Assembly (NCBI RefSeq): GCF_030534335.1
Contig: NZ_CP130565.1
Coordinates: 3,493,501 to 3,557,500 of the forward strand
Direction: 5' to 3'
Length of the DNA stretch: 64,000 bases
Source: Marivirga harenae
Lineage (GTDB): Bacteria > Bacteroidota > Bacteroidia > Cytophagales > Cyclobacteriaceae
The position numbers were made by a program, and so were the translations under genes. Below, piece by piece: positions 28,700 to 39,070 of this stretch; positions within the stretch are counted from its first letter, which is position 1; every line of letters starts with the position of its first letter. A model generated the notes under the pieces. The model saw nothing but the letters and a program-made list of their open reading frames with translations, made no database searches and was not told where the DNA came from.

Positions 28700-29806
28700 A
28701 TGCCTCCAGCATTGTCTAGACACGTATCGGTCATTTATAATAAGAATGAATATCATTTACAGGATTTTATCCATCATTTTAACAATAGTAAAGATCAACA
28801 TCTACAAAGCATAATTGCATTTATAGTAGATTGGAATTCGAGTTCTGATCACATTTTTCAATCTACATCTGGATCGACTGGGAAGCCAAAAAGGATCAAA
28901 ATACAAAAGAGTCAGATCAAATCAAGTGCTTTAGCAACCTTAGAAACGCTTAATTTAAAGGAAGGCGATAAGGCATTGCTGTGCATAAATCCCTCTTTTA
29001 TAGGGGGGAAAATGATGATTGCCAGAGCTTTGATCGGAGGATTAGATTTGCATATTGCCCCAATTTCTGGTAATCCTTTGATAGATTTTATGGACAATTC
29101 AATCATTGATTTTTTCTCATTTGTGCCCTATCAAATGGAAAGGATTATAGAGGAAAGTCCCGAAAGCATAAAATATTTAGAACGATCCAAAGCTATTATT
29201 TTAGGGGGTGCTCCTGTTCCAGATAATTTAGCTCAGAAAATTAAATCTCATTTTTATAATACCAAAGTTTATAGCACATACGGAATGACAGAAACAGTCT
29301 CTCATGTTGCATTAAAACGCATCAATTCGGCAAAGGAGGAATGCTTCAATGCATTGAAAGGAGTTAGCTTTTCAGTTGATAATCGAAATTGTTTGATTGT
29401 AAATGCTCCAAAAATCAGTGGTCAAGATTCACTGCTAACAAATGATGTAGTTGAATTAATTTCCCTAACCCAATTTAATTGGTTAGGAAGGTATGATTTT
29501 GTAATCAATTCCGGAGGCATAAAAATTCACCCTGAAATCATCGAGAAAGAAATAGCTTCCATATTTAGTGAATTCAACATAAGCAATCGATTTTTTGTAT
29601 TTGGTTTACCGCATGAAAAGTTTGGTGAATCTTTAAATTTGGTACTGGAAGGCGATGTGGCCACTGAGAATATTCCCAAAATTTTAAAATCGAAATTAGA
29701 AGCTTTTCAGGCTCCTAAACAAATCTTTACCATTGATGAATTCGCAGAAACTGAAAATGGTAAAATCAACCGAAAAAGGACTATTGAAACTATTTTAGAG
29801 CAATAA
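28700..29806 (+). CDS. menE: o-Succinylbenzoate-CoA ligase, AMP-binding family
   Basis: 368 residues, the short form typical of Bacteroidetes MenE. The AMP-binding P-loop reads TSGSTGKPKRIK; later motifs are STYGMTETVSH (A5), GRYDFVINSGGIKIHPEIIE (A8) and the catalytic lysine in ENGKINRKRT (A10). MenE activates o-succinylbenzoate to its CoA ester in menaquinone synthesis. Other men genes are not in the window, so the substrate rests on length and the general family match; a generic acyl-CoA ligase is the alternative. It is followed after 9 bp by an alpha/beta hydrolase, the kind of fold used by MenH. Confidence 0.8.
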   Translation: MPPALSRHVSVIYNKNEYHLQDFIHHFNNSKDQHLQSIIAFIVDWNSSSDHIFQSTSGSTGKPKRIKIQKSQIKSSALATLETLNLKEGDKALLCINPSFIGGKMMIARALIGGLDLHIAPISGNPLIDFMDNSIIDFFSFVPYQMERIIEESPESIKYLERSKAIILGGAPVPDNLAQKIKSHFYNTKVYSTYGMTETVSHVALKRINSAKEECFNALKGVSFSVDNRNCLIVNAPKISGQDSLLTNDVVELISLTQFNWLGRYDFVINSGGIKIHPEIIEKEIASIFSEFNISNRFFVFGLPHEKFGESLNLVLEGDVATENIPKILKSKLEAFQAPKQIFTIDEFAETENGKINRKRTIETILEQ

Positions 29807-29814
29807 AACCAGTC

Positions 29815-30795
29815 ATGAAAAAAATCTTCAAAATTATAGGATTCGTTTTATTGAGCATCGTGAGTCTTTTCCTGATTCTATTGCTCATTTTTTATAAATC
29901 TGATATTCCTGCTGATACAAATCACAAAAAATACTTTACTGCAGAATCTCAATATATTGAGATAGACGGTAATAAACTACATATTAGGAAAGTAGGAAAA
30001 GGCTTTCCTGTTTTGTTAATTCATGGAAGTTTTTCTTCCTTACACACTTGGGAAGTTTGGCAAAAGGAATTTGCTCAAGATTTCACGACCATCTCTGTTG
30101 ACTTAGCAGGTCATGGGCTTACAGGTCCAAATCATCAAGAAAAGTACGACACTGATTACTATGCTGATCTACTTTGGAAACTTGTACAAGAGCTGGATTA
30201 TGATAGCATAGCACTGGCTGGAAACTCAATGGGTGGACAAGTAGCTTATAAAATGACGCTGCTTAATCCCACAATGGTTAATAAATTAATACTCTTAAAC
30301 TCCTCTGGAGCAAGAATAGCCAATGATACTGCAAAATTTAAAGATCAGAATAGATTTTCAGTATTCTCATTAATTAACCATCCTGTATTCTCAAAACTCA
30401 TGACCAGCATTACTCCCAAATTTCTTTTCAGAATGAGCTTAGAACAGGTTTACTATGATAAATCTAAAATTACCGATGAAAAAATTCAAATGTATTATGA
30501 TCTCATGCTCCATGAAGGAAACAGAAAAGCGACCTTAAAAAGATTTAGTCAAAGAGTCCCTTCCGAATTTGAAAAATTATCACAGATACAAATCCCTACG
30601 CTTATTTTGTGGGGCGAGCACGATAGCTGGATTCCCGTAGAGCATGCCTATAGATTTGACAGTATCTTACCCAAGAGTGAATTAAAGATCTATAAGAATG
30701 CTGGCCATGTCCCAATGGAGGAAATCCCATTAGAAACTGCAAAAGATGCTCTTGAATTTTTGAAGTCCTCCCTTCTCAATCCTAAAGGGACTTAA
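29815..30795 (+). CDS. Alpha/beta hydrolase with N-terminal membrane anchor
   Basis: 326 residues. Residues about 5-28 form a strong hydrophobic anchor or uncleaved leader. The hydrolase core has the HGSFSS oxyanion segment (70-75), nucleophile elbow GNSMGG with Ser138, a likely acid Asp in LWGEHDSW and the catalytic His in NAGHVPMEE. The substrate is unknown. It begins 9 bp after menE on the same strand, so a shared transcript is very likely. MenH-like activity is conceivable, but the membrane anchor argues for another ester or haloalkane-type substrate. Confidence 0.85.
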   Translation: MKKIFKIIGFVLLSIVSLFLILLLIFYKSDIPADTNHKKYFTAESQYIEIDGNKLHIRKVGKGFPVLLIHGSFSSLHTWEVWQKEFAQDFTTISVDLAGHGLTGPNHQEKYDTDYYADLLWKLVQELDYDSIALAGNSMGGQVAYKMTLLNPTMVNKLILLNSSGARIANDTAKFKDQNRFSVFSLINHPVFSKLMTSITPKFLFRMSLEQVYYDKSKITDEKIQMYYDLMLHEGNRKATLKRFSQRVPSEFEKLSQIQIPTLILWGEHDSWIPVEHAYRFDSILPKSELKIYKNAGHVPMEEIPLETAKDALEFLKSSLLNPKGT

Positions 30796-30816
30796 TATTT
30801 GATACTCTTAGTACTA

Positions 30817-32085
30817 TCAATTATGAAATCCTTGGCCTTTCAAATCTTCGAAAACTGCGTGAGCCGCATATCTACCAGAGGCCATTGCAGCATTGATGGA
30901 GCCGTTTAATAGGTAATCCCCTGCTAAGTATATGCCTTGATGGACTTTGGATTGTGAGGGATTCATTTTGTTTTGAAAGTCATCAATTTGAGGCAATGCA
31001 TTATCAATATAATAGGTTTTAAGATGCTCAATGGTAGCATTCGATAGTTGCGGAAATAACTCGATCAACTCTTTCAATATTCTCTGCTTTAATTGTTTAT
31101 CGTTTTCTTGATAGTTTTTGGTAACAGAAATGGAGAGTAAGAAACTTCCTGCTGGTGCATAAGAGGAAGAGGTTTTATTCATGACCGTGATATTATTGAT
31201 TAATTTATCGTCATCAGGCACTAATGCAATTAGAGGTTTACCAATAGGATCAATATCAGAACTGAAATACAAATTGGTTACGAATTGGTCTTCTGCAAAT
31301 TGTCCATCGAGCTGCGGTAGCAATTGGTTTGCTTTCGTTGCAATAATAATGACATCAGCTTCCAGCTCTTCTCCGTTTTCTAGAATTACTTTTCTTCTCT
31401 CAACTTTTTCTACCCTTTTATTAAGCTTAATATCTGTCTGTGATAAGTTACTGGCCAACATTTCAGGAATAGCCTTCATTCCAGATTCAGGTACGGCTGC
31501 AAAACCTTCGCCAAACATTTTAAAAACAAATTCCAGCATACGGGAAGAAGTTTGCAATTCATTTTCCAGGAAAATACCACCAAAAAAGGGCTTGAAGAAT
31601 TGCTTTATTATGGATTCACTAAATCCCTTCTTTCTTAAGAATTCAATAGAAGACACCTCCGGTTTCTCAAAAATACTATCTATAGATAATTTCTTTAAAG
31701 CCCTATTCCATTGAAATATTTTAATTTTATCAGATAAACTGCCTACAGGAGAAAATAACATGCTAAAAAGGGAAGTAGGCTGTCTTATCGGGTCAGAAAT
31801 TACATATTCTCCATGCTGTCCATCTAAAATCAATGCCCCTGGACTAAACTTTTTCAAATTAAGCTTATCATATTCCAAATAATATTGAGCTTCAGGATAG
31901 GCGGTCAATAACACTTGAAAACCATGATCTAAAAGATATCCGCCAAACTTATCAGTTTTCACCCTACCGCCAATGCTGTCTGACCCTTCTAAGATAGTAG
32001 GTTTAAAACCTGCTTTTTCTAATTCAATAGCTGCTGTTAATCCAGCTATCCCCGCTCCTATAATGATTACTTTTTGTTCTTGCAT
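30817..32085 (-). CDS. FAD-dependent amine oxidase/protoporphyrinogen oxidase-like protein
   Basis: 422 residues. The N-terminal Rossmann FAD motif reads [20 protein letters not shown] with the terminal acidic residue about 15 residues later, and [20 protein letters not shown] is the second conserved FAD-binding block. The C-terminal [20 protein letters not shown] is the FAD-ribityl motif shared by amine oxidases and carotenoid or protoporphyrin oxidases. The exact substrate cannot be told. It converges with the alpha/beta hydrolase gene (21-bp gap) and has no obvious operon partner. Confidence 0.85.
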   Translation of the reverse strand: MQEQKVIIIGAGIAGLTAAIELEKAGFKPTILEGSDSIGGRVKTDKFGGYLLDHGFQVLLTAYPEAQYYLEYDKLNLKKFSPGALILDGQHGEYVISDPIRQPTSLFSMLFSPVGSLSDKIKIFQWNRALKKLSIDSIFEKPEVSSIEFLRKKGFSESIIKQFFKPFFGGIFLENELQTSSRMLEFVFKMFGEGFAAVPESGMKAIPEMLASNLSQTDIKLNKRVEKVERRKVILENGEELEADVIIIATKANQLLPQLDGQFAEDQFVTNLYFSSDIDPIGKPLIALVPDDDKLINNITVMNKTSSSYAPAGSFLLSISVTKNYQENDKQLKQRILKELIELFPQLSNATIEHLKTYYIDNALPQIDDFQNKMNPSQSKVHQGIYLAGDYLLNGSINAAMASGRYAAHAVFEDLKGQGFHN

Positions 32086-32311
32086 GTAGTTATTGGTGCT
32101 TTTTCAATTAAATGAAATAAAACTCAAAGATGAATAAATATATGAAATCTAGGAAACGGAAAGCAAGAAGTTTTGATTTGGTTCCTGAAGTAATAAGAAC
32201 TTTTTAAGAGTAATTTGCTGCAATTAAGCTTCTTTGATTTATAATGGATTCCTTGCTTCTTAAGGAATAATAAGCTACATTAAATTAGATTATTCAAATA
32301 AATATATAACT

Positions 32312-33115
32312 ATGGAAAGATACCTAAAATTTACTCTTCTTTTCCTTTTCTATGGATTATTTACCATGATGGGAAACGCTCAAGATCGCATGACAGATCG
32401 ATTAGAGGAATCGCCCCGACATCATGAATGGGTAGAGATTTCCGCTGGTGATAAGACCCTAAAAGGATTCTTAGTTTTTCCTGAAATCTCTGAAAAAGCG
32501 AAAACAGTTATAGTCATACATGAAAATAGAGGCCTAACGGATTGGGTTCGAAATTTTGCTGATCAACTAGCAGAAAAAGGATTTATTGCTTTTGCTCCTG
32601 ATCTACTTTCTGATTTTAGTGAAGAATATACGGGGACTGCTGACTTTCCAAGTTCAGATGATGCGAGAAATGCGTTGTACGAGTTGGATGAAAAACTAGT
32701 CACCTCCTATCTTCATAATTCTTTCAATTATCTTAAAAAGCTTGCTGCCGGAAATGGAGAAGTCGCTGTCGTAGGTTTCTGTTGGGGAGGCTCTCAATCC
32801 TTTCGCTACGCAACCAATAATGAAAATTTAAGTGAGGTTTTGGTTTTTTATGGAACGGGGCCAAAGGAAGCAATCGACTATGCTAAAATTGAAGCACCAG
32901 TTTATGGATTCTATGGAGGAAATGATCAGAGGGTAAATGCTACAATTGAAGCTTCTAAGGAAGCTATGAATGAATATCAACACATCTATGATGTACAAGT
33001 TTATGAAGGGGCAGGACACGCCTATATGCGCTCTGGGGATGATCCCACAGGTCAAGAAGCCAATATTGGAGCTCGAAATAAATCTTGGGAAAGAATGCTT
33101 CGAATTTTAAAATAA
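32312..33115 (+). CDS. Secreted dienelactone-hydrolase-family protein
   Basis: 267 residues with a signal peptide (about 1-24, ending GNAQ). The dienelactone hydrolase fold is marked by HENRGL (Glu71), the Cys nucleophile in VVGFCWGGSQ (Cys157), Asp205 in GGNDQRV and His236 in GAGHAYMR, which give the Cys-Asp-His triad. Members hydrolyse lactones or esters; export suggests an extracytoplasmic substrate, which is unusual for the cytoplasmic catabolic enzyme. It is a lone plus-strand gene. About 230 bp upstream are AT-rich and gene-free. Confidence 0.88.
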   Translation: MERYLKFTLLFLFYGLFTMMGNAQDRMTDRLEESPRHHEWVEISAGDKTLKGFLVFPEISEKAKTVIVIHENRGLTDWVRNFADQLAEKGFIAFAPDLLSDFSEEYTGTADFPSSDDARNALYELDEKLVTSYLHNSFNYLKKLAAGNGEVAVVGFCWGGSQSFRYATNNENLSEVLVFYGTGPKEAIDYAKIEAPVYGFYGGNDQRVNATIEASKEAMNEYQHIYDVQVYEGAGHAYMRSGDDPTGQEANIGARNKSWERMLRILK

Positions 33116-33164
33116 AAAAAATCTAACATCTGTACTAATTATACAGCTTTCTGCAAGGCTTCAG

Positions 33165-33179
33165 TTCGCCAGAGGCGAA
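33165..33179. repeat. Short palindrome of an intergenic repeat type
   Basis: TTCGCC-aga-GGCGAA is a perfect 6-bp stem with a 3-nt loop. A related TTCGC-ctaa-GCGAA occurs in the duplicated units at 38381-38394 and 38801-38814. Confidence 0.45.
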
Positions 33180-33265
33180 AGTACAAAGGCCAGCCGAAAG
33201 CAGGCGAATGACTATTTTAGAGATTAAAGGGGAAATTCATAACTGTTCTAGAAAACCAGTGGGAC

Positions 33266-33299
33266 AAAAAAAAGGCTGGAATCTCGATTCCAGCCTTTT
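33266..33299. terminator. Bidirectional terminator between convergent genes
   Basis: A very stable stem (33270-33283 with 33286-33299), with A-run on the left and T-run on the right. It can end transcription from the DLH gene on plus and, mainly, from the M16 peptidase gene on minus. Confidence 0.85.
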
Positions 33300-33321
33300 A
33301 ATTCTCTATTAAATTTATTTT

Positions 33322-36177
33322 TTACATTGCTTCAATCTTATTGTCAACTGGATTTCCGTCTTCATCCACTTTAACAACTTCTTTGATGTTTAATGCCTTC
33401 ACTCCTTCTAATTGAGTTTCAGCATCTCCTACAATGATGTAATTCATCTGATTAATGTTCATGTAAGTATCCATGATCTTTTTCATGTCCTCAACAGTGT
33501 AAGCTTTCAATTCTTCCTGATTTTGTTTGATAAAATCCTTTGGTAAATTGTAAGAAGATATTTGCTGTAAAACATTAAGTTTTTGACCTAAAGTCTCATA
33601 ATCTCTCGCCTCTTTTCTAATCAAAGCAGTTCTAGCTTTTTCCAATTCCTCTTCGTTATAGTTCTCCTTGTACGCCTCGATTACTTCTTTGAAAGTAGCT
33701 ACTGACTGCGGAGTAGTATTGGTTTTTACACTAGAGTAAGCCGCAAATGGAGATTTCTGAGTACTTGAGCTAATATTAGAATAGGCACCATAGGTATATC
33801 CTTTCTCTTCTCTTAGCACTTGGAATAGTTTTCCACCTGAATTTCCACCTAAACCGTAGTTAGCAACAGTTAATGGATAGTAATCTGGATGATTTCTTTC
33901 TACTGCCAGTCTTTGCATTCTGATTACTGATTGCTTAGCATTAGAGAAATTAGCAAAATAGATTTTACCTTCTTCATCCACACTTTTCATTTCATACTCA
34001 GGAAAAGTAACTTCCTTTGAAGCCCAGTTTTCGTTCAAACCAGACAATGCCTTCTCCACTTGAGCCTTAGTTACGCTACCTGCAATTTGCAAGCTTGTTA
34101 CACTAGGTGAGAAGTACTTTTCATAATAGCCTTTTAAATCATCTATACTAATAGATTCAACCGATTCCAAAGTACCGCTTAATGGTTTCGCGAAAATATG
34201 GTCATCACCGTAAGTGATTTTATTGGCAACAATTCCAGCAATTGCATTAGGATTAGCATTTCTCTGCTTGATACTATTGATTTGAGCATTTTTCAATCTA
34301 TCAAACTCCTCCATGTCCCAACGCGGCTCCAAAATCATTTCTTCAACTATGGCCATGGTCTCCTCAAAATAGCGTGCAAGACAATTACCATAGATAACGA
34401 TTTCCTCATTACCCGTATACATTCCAATGCTAGCTCCAATTTGACCAATTGCATCTTCCAACTCTTCAGGAGTCTTGTTTTTAGTACCTTCTTGCATGAT
34501 GTCAGTCACCAAGTTAGCGATTCCCGGTTTGTTAGGATCATCTAATAATCCACCACCTTTTAGTCTAATACTAAAATTAACCAAAGGCAATTCATCATTT
34601 TGAATACCTAAAACTTCTATTCCGTTCGCAATCGTAGTCTCATAAATTGTTGGTGGCGTGATCAAAGGCATATCACCAAGTTCAGGCTGCTTACTTCTGT
34701 CAATTTCACTTGGCGTTTTCTCATATTCAGCATCTTTATCTAAATCTGCCATTGAAGCTTCATCCATTGGCTTTACTTCTTCAATCTTAACAGTCGCTTT
34801 TTCAGATCCTTCTACTATTAATTCCAATTGACCTTGAGGAACAAAACTTGTAATAATTGCTGGTTTACCTTTAATGTACTCATTGTAAACTCGCATTACA
34901 TCTTCTTTCTCAACAGCTAAAATCTTATTGATGTCTTCAGTAATATATCCTGGATTTCCCTTAAACTCATTATAGCTACTTAATTGGAATGCTTTTCCTA
35001 AAATACTAGAAATACCATTGTAGAAACTAGTCTCTTGTCTGGCTTTAATTCTCTGCAAATCTTTATCAGAGAAACCATCTCTCTCGAATTCATCCATAGC
35101 TTCCTGTACTGCAGCGTAAACTGAATCCAAGTCAATTCCGTCCTTTGCTCTAATCCCAATATTGAATTCACCTGCTAATTCACTAGAAGAGTTATAAGAA
35201 AATACACTTGGTGCGTATTCAGTCTCTTCAACCAATTTCTTGTAAAGAACAGCTCTTTTACCTTGACTGAGGATTTCACCTAAAGCAGATAAAGCCCAAG
35301 AATCTGGGTGATACTGCTCTACTGTAGGATAAACAATTCTTAAATCAGGAACTTTCGCGTAATCATCTTCATGAAATAGCTTTTTTGTAGCTTCCAAAGT
35401 AACTGGCTTTGGCGACATTACTTCGTCATTTCCTCTTGATTCAATTTCTCCAAAGTATTTTTCAATCCAAGCTTTCACTTGCTCCTTATCATAATCACCA
35501 GCAACTACTATTGTTGCATTATTTGGACCATACCAGTTATTATAGAATTCCTTAACATCGCCCAAAGTAGCTGCTTGTAAATCTTCTAACTCTCCAATTA
35601 CTTCCCAATTATAAGGATGACCTTCTGGGTATAAAGCTTTTTTAATTACATAGCTTCTATGTCCGTAAGGCTGATTATCAACTCTTTGTCTCTTTTCATT
35701 TTGAACCACTGGCTTTTCATCTTCCAAGTCTTTTTTAGTGATAGCATTAATAAAGAATCCCATTCTATCTGCTTCCATCCACAAGATTCTTTCCAAAGCA
35801 TCTTTAGGAACTACCTCGTAGTAAACCGTTCCATCAGTCCAAGTACCACCATTGAATGTTCCACCTAAATCATTTATGTTTTTGAAAAATGCACCTTCCT
35901 CAACGTTTTCAGATTTTTGGAATAACATGTGTTCGAAAAAATGGGCAAAACCTGTTCTTCCCGGCTTTTCACGGCTAGAACCCACATGCATTTGAATAGC
36001 TACAGCTGCAATGGGATCCGATTTATCCTCGTGAAGGACCACTTCCAGACCATTTGGAAGCACATATTTTTCATAATCAATGGACAATTCTGCTTTATTG
36101 TCCGCTTTTTCGCTTGGTTGACAAGCAGCCATTATGCCCATAAATAGCACTAATGACCATGCTGATAATTTTCTCAT
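33322..36177 (-). CDS. M16-family zinc metallopeptidase lipoprotein
   Basis: 951 residues with two M16 halves. The active zinc site is the inverted motif HFFEH (His79, Glu82, His83), with a downstream acidic ligand expected in the VVQNEK region. The second half (about 510-930) lacks the motif, as in normal pitrilysin-type pairs. The leader carries a lipobox-like MAAC (Cys19), so it is probably a lipoprotein facing the periplasm. M16 peptidases form clam-shell chambers that degrade peptides. An intergenic stretch of 218 bp before the start has nothing recognisable. Confidence 0.93.
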   Translation of the reverse strand: MRKLSAWSLVLFMGIMAACQPSEKADNKAELSIDYEKYVLPNGLEVVLHEDKSDPIAAVAIQMHVGSSREKPGRTGFAHFFEHMLFQKSENVEEGAFFKNINDLGGTFNGGTWTDGTVYYEVVPKDALERILWMEADRMGFFINAITKKDLEDEKPVVQNEKRQRVDNQPYGHRSYVIKKALYPEGHPYNWEVIGELEDLQAATLGDVKEFYNNWYGPNNATIVVAGDYDKEQVKAWIEKYFGEIESRGNDEVMSPKPVTLEATKKLFHEDDYAKVPDLRIVYPTVEQYHPDSWALSALGEILSQGKRAVLYKKLVEETEYAPSVFSYNSSSELAGEFNIGIRAKDGIDLDSVYAAVQEAMDEFERDGFSDKDLQRIKARQETSFYNGISSILGKAFQLSSYNEFKGNPGYITEDINKILAVEKEDVMRVYNEYIKGKPAIITSFVPQGQLELIVEGSEKATVKIEEVKPMDEASMADLDKDAEYEKTPSEIDRSKQPELGDMPLITPPTIYETTIANGIEVLGIQNDELPLVNFSIRLKGGGLLDDPNKPGIANLVTDIMQEGTKNKTPEELEDAIGQIGASIGMYTGNEEIVIYGNCLARYFEETMAIVEEMILEPRWDMEEFDRLKNAQINSIKQRNANPNAIAGIVANKITYGDDHIFAKPLSGTLESVESISIDDLKGYYEKYFSPSVTSLQIAGSVTKAQVEKALSGLNENWASKEVTFPEYEMKSVDEEGKIYFANFSNAKQSVIRMQRLAVERNHPDYYPLTVANYGLGGNSGGKLFQVLREEKGYTYGAYSNISSSTQKSPFAAYSSVKTNTTPQSVATFKEVIEAYKENYNEEELEKARTALIRKEARDYETLGQKLNVLQQISSYNLPKDFIKQNQEELKAYTVEDMKKIMDTYMNINQMNYIIVGDAETQLEGVKALNIKEVVKVDEDGNPVDNKIEAM

Positions 36178-36395
36178 AATTTGTTTAGTTATAACTTAGT
36201 GAGTAAATACTATAAATTTGCGCAAAAAAGCGAATATTAAGTATATCAACGGAAAAGAAAACGGTTAAATGGTACAGGTCTTAAAATTTGTTAATATCTA
36301 CTATAAACACAGATTATTACCAAATAAAAACTTGCTCTGCCCATGGTAGTCTTGCAGTAGAAAAGTAGCGAAAAAACACTAAAGGAATCCTATAG

Positions 36396-37178
36396 TTAGG
36401 CTAGTTTCTTGATTCTAGTCAAGGGATGATCATCAGCTAGGCCGGAGAAGGTCTCTTTGGCGCTAGTATAACCTATTTCATAAATCTCCTCAGCTTTAGA
36501 AAGCGAGAAAACCTTAAAGGGAGAAAGGTCTTTCGGTTCAATAAATATATCGCACAACTTAGCCTGCTCTTTGGTTTGATAGTTAATAATCATCAACATT
36601 GAGCGTTCCAAAACCTCTTTCATATTTCCATTTTGGTTAGAACGCCCTACCGGATTGACATTCACACCAATTGTAAAATCGACATGAGGTTTCAAGACAT
36701 TTGCGGGTAAATTATTAGTAATCCCTCCATCTACATACGATTCCCCTTCCATAATAATGGGTTTGAAAATAACAGGAATGCTTGCAGAAGCTAAAAGCGG
36801 TTTGATGAGTTCTCCGGAATCAAAATTAACATTCTCACCGGAATTGAAATTTGTTGTAGCAATTACCAAAGGAATTTTAAAGGCTTCAAATGAATTTTCA
36901 GGAAAATAATCTTTAAGAACATCGGATATTTTTTCCAAATTTACTAATCCCGACCATGACAAAGCAGGTCTAAAGAATTTCAAGAAGTTTATATCTGATA
37001 TAATCTCCATAGTTCTTTTGGGCTCATAGCCTGCTGCCAAAAACGATCCAGCAATGGCCCCAGCACTAGTCCCTGAAATCATATCTGGTTTAATACCCTG
37101 CTCATATAAATATTGAGCGATGCCTAGGTGAGCAAAACCTCTTGCCCCACCCCCTGAAAGTGCTAGTCCTATTTTCAT
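36396..37178 (-). CDS. Patatin-like phospholipase
   Basis: 260 residues from the Met at 37178, which I prefer to the longer frame from 37238 because it places the family start MKIGLALSGGGARGFAHLG at the N-terminus. The catalytic dyad is Ser38 in GTSAG and the Asp in YVDGGITNN; the oxyanion hole is the GGGARG loop. It belongs to the RssA/YlbK class of cytoplasmic patatins, which hydrolyse acyl esters of lipids. It follows the MBL-fold hydrolase gene on the same strand and may be transcribed with it. No signal peptide is seen. Confidence 0.9.
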   Translation of the reverse strand: MKIGLALSGGGARGFAHLGIAQYLYEQGIKPDMISGTSAGAIAGSFLAAGYEPKRTMEIISDINFLKFFRPALSWSGLVNLEKISDVLKDYFPENSFEAFKIPLVIATTNFNSGENVNFDSGELIKPLLASASIPVIFKPIIMEGESYVDGGITNNLPANVLKPHVDFTIGVNVNPVGRSNQNGNMKEVLERSMLMIINYQTKEQAKLCDIFIEPKDLSPFKVFSLSKAEEIYEIGYTSAKETFSGLADDHPLTRIKKLA

Positions 37179-37280
37179 ATGTTCATGTAGTAAATTCCGA
37201 TCTGTAAATAGCATCACTGTCCTAAAAATTCTCATCAACTTTTATAAAACAGCCGTGGAATCTTTAGTGAAGATTTCTCT

Positions 37281-38129
37281 TTACAAAACTTCAGATAATT
37301 TGAATGTTTGATCTAAACGCACCCCTTTATCAGTATGTTTAACAGTACAACATTCATTTTCCGCATCATGTTCTAAAAATATGATATATTTATTATCAGC
37401 GGCCTCATTCAAAAACTTTTCTTTCTCGTCCAAAGTTTTCAAGGGCCTTACATCATAGCCCATCACGTAAGGTAGAGGAATATGGCCGACAGAAGGTAAT
37501 AGATCTGCAGCAAAAACGATAGTTTTATCCTTATATTTAATTTTAGGCACCATTTGCTTATCGGTATGCCCATCAGCATATAAAATATCAAATTGAGAAA
37601 AGGGAGATGGATTCCCTTTATCCGCAAAATTTAAATGACCACTCTCCTGCATGGGTAAGATATTTTCCTTCAAGAAACTAGCTTTTTCTCTGGCATTCGG
37701 TTCAGTGGCCCATTTCCAATGATCATGATTCGACCAATACTTAGCATTTTTGAACTCAATATCCAACTTTGTGTGATCTTGATCTTGCCATTTTACTCCG
37801 CCCCCACAATGATCAAAATGAAGATGAGTCAGAAACATATCGGTTACATCATTTTTCGAAAAACCCGCTTTTTTCAATGACCCATCCAGGCTAGCATCTC
37901 CATGAAGGTAGAAATGACTGAAGAATTTTTCACTTTGCTTATCCCCTATCCCATTGTCAATGAGAATTAATTGATTTCCATCCTCTATAGCCAGGCAACG
38001 CATTGCCCAAGTACACATATTATTTTCATCGGGTTGATTGGTTCTTGACCATAATGATTTTGGGACAACCCCGAACATAGCACCACCATCTAACTTAAAA
38101 AATCCTGTTTCTATAATATGTAAATTCAT
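37281..38129 (-). CDS. Metallo-beta-lactamase-fold hydrolase
   Basis: 282 residues. The zinc-binding motif HxHxDH is in THLHFDHCGGG, with later ligands in ADGHTDKQ (His), AADLLPSVGH (Asp) and FLEHDAENE (His). The layout matches the MBL hydrolase group that includes lactonases and N-acyl homoserine lactonase-like enzymes, but substrate specificity is not determinable. It sits directly downstream of the 38161-39056 repeat block and is followed by the patatin gene (about 100 bp), so the block may carry its promoter. No signal peptide. Confidence 0.88.
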   Translation of the reverse strand: MNLHIIETGFFKLDGGAMFGVVPKSLWSRTNQPDENNMCTWAMRCLAIEDGNQLILIDNGIGDKQSEKFFSHFYLHGDASLDGSLKKAGFSKNDVTDMFLTHLHFDHCGGGVKWQDQDHTKLDIEFKNAKYWSNHDHWKWATEPNAREKASFLKENILPMQESGHLNFADKGNPSPFSQFDILYADGHTDKQMVPKIKYKDKTIVFAADLLPSVGHIPLPYVMGYDVRPLKTLDEKEKFLNEAADNKYIIFLEHDAENECCTVKHTDKGVRLDQTFKLSEVL

Positions 38130-38160
38130 AACAATTCATTTATTGAAATTTGAAGTTATA

Positions 38161-39001
38161 AAAAAAATGGCTTTTAAAAATGTAAATAATCACATTCTTA
38201 AAAGCCATTTTATCAGTGGTAATTGTGACTTACTTAAAACCTGTTTTCATCTATTACTATTCAAATAAAAAAACATCAAATAATTAAAATTAGTTTAAAA
38301 AAGCGGCCAATGGAATCTCAATAAAAATGTAATAGACCAAATTCAACTGATGAAATAATTAATAGCTAACTCCCCCACTTTCGCCTAAGCGAAAAAGCGG
38401 GTTGGAGGGTAAAATGGCGGGCCAGCGTTGGCAATTGCGAGAAGTAGCATCATTTTACCTAGATTTTTTGCATACTTTTTCATCATTGGAAAAAGTATGA
38501 AACATCAAAGCACAAAAATTAGTAATTTAATTCTTATCTCTGCACTTTAGAACTAATAAAATGCAGTGCTTCAATTGTATCAAAAAATGGCTTTTAAAAA
38601 TGCAAATGATCACATTCTTAAAAGCCATTTTATCAGTGGTAATTGTGACTTACTTAAAACCTGTTTTCATCTATTACTATTCAAATAAAAAAACATCAAA
38701 TAATTAAAATTAGTTTAAAAAAGCGGCCAATGGAATCTCAATAAAAATGTAATAGACCAAATTCAACTGATGAAATAATTAATAGCTAACTCCCCCACTT
38801 TCGCCTAAGCGAAAAAGCGGGTTGGAGGGTAAAATGGCGGGCCAGCGTTGGCAATTGCGAGAAGTAGCATCATTTTACCTAGATTTTTTGCATACTTTTT
38901 CATCATTGGAAAAAGTATGAAGCATTAAAAACACAAAAATTAGTATTTTAATACTTATCTCTGCTCTTTAGAACTAATAAAATGCAGTGCTTCAATTGTA
39001 T
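38161..39001. repeat. Tandem duplication of a ~420-bp non-coding unit
   Basis: Unit 1 is 38161-38580 and unit 2 is 38581-39001. From 38189 to 38501 the two are identical over about 310 bases; before that there are two substitutions and after it a few substitutions and one indel. Each unit begins with a copy of the accA-type terminator hairpin and carries two more stems: CATACTTTTTC paired with GAAAAAGTATG (38470-38499) and an AGGTAAAATG-type pair (about 38406-38460). A third copy of the terminator only (39002-39053) follows. No ORF is conserved. The unit looks like a recent local duplication of accA's terminator plus the spacer. It occupies nearly all the 38130-39070 gap. Confidence 0.9.
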
Positions 39002-39053
39002 AAAAAAATGGCTTTTAAAAATGCAAATGATCACATTCTTAAAAGCCATTTTA
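39002..39053 (-). terminator. Terminator after accA
   Basis: A long stem, 39005-39023 with 39034-39052 with one mismatch, and a T-run on the minus strand. It lies just past the accA stop at 39071 and is the third copy of the hairpin seen at 38161 and 38581. Confidence 0.85.
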
Positions 39054-39070
39054 TCAACGAAATTTAAAGA

